64,000 nucleotides of DNA from CAYVUB01 sp964454675 (GTDB taxonomy: Bacteria; Bacteroidota; Bacteroidia; Flavobacteriales; Flavobacteriaceae): contig CAYVUB010000008.1 of NCBI GenBank assembly GCA_964454675.1, positions 21,520 to 85,519 of the forward strand, written 5' to 3'. This document shows positions 60,884 to 64,000 of this stretch, in pieces (the stretch's first letter is position 1; each line of letters opens with the position of its first letter). The translations under genes and the position numbers were made by a program. Under the pieces are notes generated by a model. It was given only the letters and a program-made list of their open reading frames with translations, was not told where the DNA came from and did not search any database.

Positions 60884-62469
60884 AACAACTACAATTTATA
60901 ATACTATGCAGCTTAATGCTAATTAGCTGCAACCCGAAATCTGAAGAAAAAACAAATGTTTTCCGTTACAACGAACATAAAAACATTACCTCTTTAGATC
61001 CTGCGTTTTCCAAAGATTTAGCCGATATCTGGGCTACCAACCAATTGTTTAACGGTTTGGTACAAATGGATGAGCAAATGAATGTATTGCCATCCATTTC
61101 TAAACATTGGACAATTTCGGGCGATGCGCTCACCTATTCGTTTACTCTCAGAAACGATGTAACATTCCATAAGCATATCCTGTTCGGGAACGACTCCACA
61201 AGAACCGTTGTTGCCAATGATTTTGAATACAGTTTTAACCGGTTGCTTGATAAAAACGTAGCGTCACCCGGAAGTTGGGTTTTAAGTAAAGTTGAAAATT
61301 ACAAAGCAGTAAACGACAGCATTTTTGAGATAAAACTAAAACAACCGTTTCCTGCATTTTTAGGATTATTGACCATGAAATATTGTAGTGTGGTTCCTAA
61401 AGAAATTGTAGAACACTACGGTTCCGGTTTTCGTTCAAACCCTATTGGTACGGGACCATTTCAGTTTAAACGCTGGGAAGAAAACCTTAAATTGGTTTTT
61501 AGAAAAAACCCCGGTTATTTTGAAACTGATAGCAACGGAAACCAATTACCTTATTTAGAAGCCGTTTCCATCACGTTTTTACCTGATAAACAAAGTGAAT
61601 TTTTACAATTTGCCCAAGGCAACATCGATTTTGTGTCCGGATTGGATGCGTCCTACAAAGATGATATTTTAACTGCCGATGGCAACTTGAGGGCTACTTA
61701 TAAAGATGCCGTAAATATGATTCGCGGGCCGTATTTAAACACCGAATATCTGGCGTTTTATTTAGATTCTGATGTGCCCGAAATACAATCGGAATTAATC
61801 AGACAAGCCGTTAATTATGGTTTTGACCGTCAAAAAATGATGGTATATCTTCGTAATGGTGTGGGCATTCCCGGCGAAGGCGGATTTATTCCAAAAGGTT
61901 TGCCGGGGCATAATGCAACCATCGGTTTTGATTATCAACCCGAAAAAGCCAAAGCGCTGGTGGCGCAATTCAAAAAAGAAACCGGCATTCAACACCCAAA
62001 AATCAGCATTTCAACCACCAGTAATTACCTGAGCTTTTCTGAATATATCCAGCGTGAAATACAAAAAACGGGAATACAGGTTGCTATTGATGTGATGCCG
62101 GCTTCGAGCTTAAAAGATGCCAAAGCCAACGGTAAAACCGATATATTCCGTGCCAGCTGGATTGCCGATTATCCCGATGCCGAAAATTATTTGTCTTTGT
62201 ATTACAGTGCAAATTTTGCACCTAACGGCCCTAACTATTCGCATTTTAAAAACAATGAATTTGACAAATTATACGATGCCGCATTTACAGAAACCGATAC
62301 CGGAAAAAGAGCAGAACTCTACACGCAAATGGACGCGTTGATTATGCAAAAAACACCTGTAGTGGTTTTGTTTTATGACGAAGTGGTACGCTTTACAAGA
62401 AAAAACGTTAACGGTTTGGGCATCAACCCTATCAATCTATTGGAATTGAAACGAGTGAAAAAGTTTTAA
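60880..62469 (+). CDS. OppA-family substrate-binding lipoprotein (SBP_bac_5)
   Basis: A 529-residue lipoprotein with signal MKQLQFIILCSLMLISC, lipobox Cys at 17. The mature part has the SBP_bac_5 layout of peptide- or nickel-binding proteins (LDPAFSKDLADIWATNQLF, YSFTLRNDVTFH, NPIGTGPFQFKRW, AVNYGFDRQKMM). It starts in an ATGA overlap with the membrane-protein gene, so the three genes form one operon. Standard Opp permease genes are absent. Peptide binding is inferred from family. Confidence 0.9.
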   Translation: MKQLQFIILCSLMLISCNPKSEEKTNVFRYNEHKNITSLDPAFSKDLADIWATNQLFNGLVQMDEQMNVLPSISKHWTISGDALTYSFTLRNDVTFHKHILFGNDSTRTVVANDFEYSFNRLLDKNVASPGSWVLSKVENYKAVNDSIFEIKLKQPFPAFLGLLTMKYCSVVPKEIVEHYGSGFRSNPIGTGPFQFKRWEENLKLVFRKNPGYFETDSNGNQLPYLEAVSITFLPDKQSEFLQFAQGNIDFVSGLDASYKDDILTADGNLRATYKDAVNMIRGPYLNTEYLAFYLDSDVPEIQSELIRQAVNYGFDRQKMMVYLRNGVGIPGEGGFIPKGLPGHNATIGFDYQPEKAKALVAQFKKETGIQHPKISISTTSNYLSFSEYIQREIQKTGIQVAIDVMPASSLKDAKANGKTDIFRASWIADYPDAENYLSLYYSANFAPNGPNYSHFKNNEFDKLYDAAFTETDTGKRAELYTQMDALIMQKTPVVVLFYDEVVRFTRKNVNGLGINPINLLELKRVKKF

Positions 62470-62556
62470 GACTTAAAAAAAACTTAAGTTTGAAACATTA
62501 TATAAAAAATCCAAATATATAAAAATAGCAGAAATAAAAGTTATGAAACATTTACA

Positions 62557-62865
62557 ATGACGCAGAAAGAAATTGAATTTATTTTAAAAAAAGTAGAAGA
62601 AACTATTAAAACAGAGGGTTATTGTCGTGCTGGATACGCAATAAAAGAAGTACTTAAATGTGATACTAAAGATGTATTAGGACATCAAAAAGTAAAAATA
62701 GCATCCTTATTTTGCAAGGATGGTAAATACAAAAATGAGCTGGCAGAAGATAAACCTTATTTCGATTTGAACATTAAACGAAACCCAGTAAAAACCGAAA
62801 TAATTAGATTTATACTAACAGTAGCTTCTGCTGTTATAATTTCATACATCACACAAAATCCTTAA
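62557..62865 (+). CDS. Uncharacterised small protein with C-terminal membrane segment
   Basis: A 102-residue protein. The first 75 residues are hydrophilic and helical, with three Cys residues spread through them (YCRAGYAIKEVLKC, LFCKDG). A single hydrophobic segment closes the protein (IIRFILTVASAVIISYI, residues about 83-99), making it a candidate tail-anchored protein. No family is recognised. It starts a low-density accessory stretch. Confidence 0.55.
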   Translation: MTQKEIEFILKKVEETIKTEGYCRAGYAIKEVLKCDTKDVLGHQKVKIASLFCKDGKYKNELAEDKPYFDLNIKRNPVKTEIIRFILTVASAVIISYITQNP

Positions 62866-63002
62866 AATTTAATTTAAAATTTTGAAATTCCCCTATATTT
62901 ACAATGGTAAGATTTCTATTTCCGGAAAAATCTATCTAATTTTCTCTATAATGAAACCATAACCGAAACCGTTATAAAATATTTGATAAAAACTAAACCT
63001 AA

Positions 63003-63512
63003 ATGGAAAAAAAAGAGCCAAAAGAAATCTTTAAAAAATCTTTACTTGCCTGCATTTTGATTGTTGGATTTGGAATTTATTTATCGATTCGAGGAAATAA
63101 AGAAAAAAACGAATTTGAAAGTATAACCGGAAAAATTGATTATTTCGACAAGACTTTTGGAGAAATTAATTATAAAAATAAAGGAAATCACAGATTTATC
63201 CATATTGTCGATTTTCATCTTATGTTTGACATTTTTGTTGGGAATAAGTTTGGTGATTTTAGCCCAAAGTTCGAGCAACTAGATAAATTAACAATCGGAG
63301 ATGAAATTACTATTTACTACGCAGAAAAAACTCCTTTACAAAAAAACCAAGATTTTCGATTTAATAAAGCGGTTCAGTTTATTGATAAAGATGGTGTACC
63401 TTATTTTATCCGAGGGAATAAAGATAAATATGGTGGTTATTTTTTTATAGGGATTGGAGTATTGTTAACTGCAGCCTTACTTATTTTAAGACAAATTGGA
63501 AAAATAAAGTAA
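63003..63512 (+). CDS. Uncharacterised membrane protein
   Basis: A 169-residue protein with one N-terminal membrane helix (about residues 13-28) and one at about 145-163, with a soluble part of 115 residues between (GKIDYFDKTFGEINYKN, then IGDEITIYYAEKTP) that looks like a small beta-domain. No family is recognised. It lies in the accessory stretch close to the right edge. Confidence 0.6.
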   Translation: MEKKEPKEIFKKSLLACILIVGFGIYLSIRGNKEKNEFESITGKIDYFDKTFGEINYKNKGNHRFIHIVDFHLMFDIFVGNKFGDFSPKFEQLDKLTIGDEITIYYAEKTPLQKNQDFRFNKAVQFIDKDGVPYFIRGNKDKYGGYFFIGIGVLLTAALLILRQIGKIK

Positions 63513-63592
63513 AAAACATTGGATAATAAAGAGCTGCAAAACAAAAAATTACATCAATCTGTAAATTACTTATTGCAATCCCAAAAGAGCAT

Positions 63593-63844
63593 CTATTGTT
63601 CATCCATAGATTTTCCTATATCTTGGATTTCATCTTTAACAACAACAATTTTTTCCCATCGCCATTGAAGCAATTTATAAAACCCCCAGCAAGCCAATAA
63701 GCCGGCAGGAATACCTATAAAATTAATACTGGCTGCATTATCCCAATCTATATTCCACTCAAACAAAACATCAAGCACTCCTATTATTGCGCCTAACGGT
63801 TTGCAGCTTGGCGAAGTGGCGGAAATCGAAGCACAAAACTTCAT
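63593..63844 (-). CDS. Small membrane protein whose start lies in a palindromic repeat
   Basis: The 83-residue frame has a convincing part from about residue 23 on (VLDVLFEWNIDWDNAASINF, GIPAGLLACWGFYKLLQWRW), with one membrane segment. The first 22 residues are encoded by the palindromic repeat at 63791-63924, so the annotated ATG may not be the true start; a GTG at 63778 after AGGA is a possible alternative. I do not recognise a family. Confidence 0.5.
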   Translation of the reverse strand: MKFCASISATSPSCKPLGAIIGVLDVLFEWNIDWDNAASINFIGIPAGLLACWGFYKLLQWRWEKIVVVKDEIQDIGKSMDEQ

Positions 63845-63924
63845 ACGAAGCCGAAAAGTTCAAATTTAGCACAAATGTTTCATAGAAGCACTTCACCCCC
63901 ATTACGCCAAACGCCTGTTATCGG
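63791..63924. repeat. attC-like palindromic repeat, 134 bp
   Basis: The left end GCCTAAC fits the integron attC R'' box RYYYAAC. The right end GTTATCG (63917-63923) only partly fits GTTRRRY. Inner boxes TTGGCG (63809-63814) and CGCCAA (63905-63910) are complementary, as are GAAGTG (63813-63818) and CACTTC (63889-63894). A gene ends inside it on one side and another starts beside it on the other, as in cassette arrays. No integron integrase is in the window. Confidence 0.5.
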
Positions 63925-64000
63925 TTCGCCCTTCTTTTTCGGTATTTGTCAGCCAATCTATTGCGTTTACTTTTTTTATTCCGTTATACGTTCCCGTGTC
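63902..64000 (-). CDS. C-terminal end of an unknown gene (partial)
   Basis: The last 32 codons of a gene that runs off the right edge. The peptide reads DTGTYNGIKKVNAIDWLTNT, then EKEGRTDNRRLA and stop. The last seven residues (TDNRRLA) are encoded by the palindromic repeat. No family can be assigned. The reading frame is open to the window edge. Confidence 0.5.
   Translation of the reverse strand, partial: DTGTYNGIKKVNAIDWLTNTEKEGRTDNRRLA

Noticed and set aside
1..64000. tRNA and rRNA genes
   Set aside because: No cloverleaf-like sequence with the GGTTCGAATCC-type loop or rRNA core segment was noticed in the intergenic regions; a covariance search could still find one that I missed.

Overview
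The window looks like chromosomal DNA of a member of the Bacteroidota, most probably a Flavobacteriaceae species. The base composition is AT-rich. Many genes are preceded by the Bacteroidota -7 promoter element TAnnTTTG. Lineage-typical proteins are present: a type IX secretion C-terminal sorting domain, DUF4252 pairs, a TonB-dependent receptor with a surface beta-propeller lipoprotein, and a 950-residue CarB. No rRNA or tRNA gene was found.

Layout: 1-6007 is the right end of an integrated mobile element. It holds a partial XRE regulator, a primase/helicase pair, two excisionase-like HTH proteins, an unknown protein and a tyrosine recombinase that abuts the 3' end of mnmE. 6008-20097 holds mnmE, a TlpA-like lipoprotein, small membrane and lipoproteins, a rhomboid protease, an LpxL-like acyltransferase, a class V aminotransferase, glmM, an AcpH-like hydrolase, a DUF47-Pit phosphate transport pair and an MsbA-like exporter. 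20194-31692 holds uvrA, a LOG-family hydrolase, an M1-peptidase-like protein fused to a probable barrel, an S9 peptidase, a GreA/Rnk-like factor, purB and a small membrane protein. 31721-35558 holds an ECF sigma / anti-sigma / DUF4252 / DUF4252 operon and an S41 peptidase. 35650-42027 is a cobalamin uptake locus: btuB plus a beta-propeller lipoprotein behind a cobalamin riboswitch, with a divergent btuF-btuC-btuD operon. 42051-62469 holds rmuC, a VOC protein, acetyl-CoA synthetase, a SatD-DUF3307 pair, a T9SS cargo protein with an ankyrin partner, a toxin-antitoxin cassette inserted at the 3' end of carB, rpmH, envelope proteins, mtaB and an unusual ABC system. 62557-64000 is accessory DNA with small unknown genes and an attC-like palindromic repeat.

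The points most worth following are these. (1) A 0.73-kb toxin-antitoxin cassette is flanked by two 102-bp copies of the carB 3' end, as if it had integrated there and brought a replacement tail. (2) An integrase element abuts the conserved mnmE 3' end, the same target used by Salmonella genomic island 1. (3) MnmE carries three repeat-derived in-frame peptide insertions. (4) The cobalamin riboswitch carries a hairpin-forming repeat in its variable region. (5) A palindrome at the right edge resembles an integron attC site.

Start codons were re-chosen for many genes from context. All similarity statements are by eye, without database searches.
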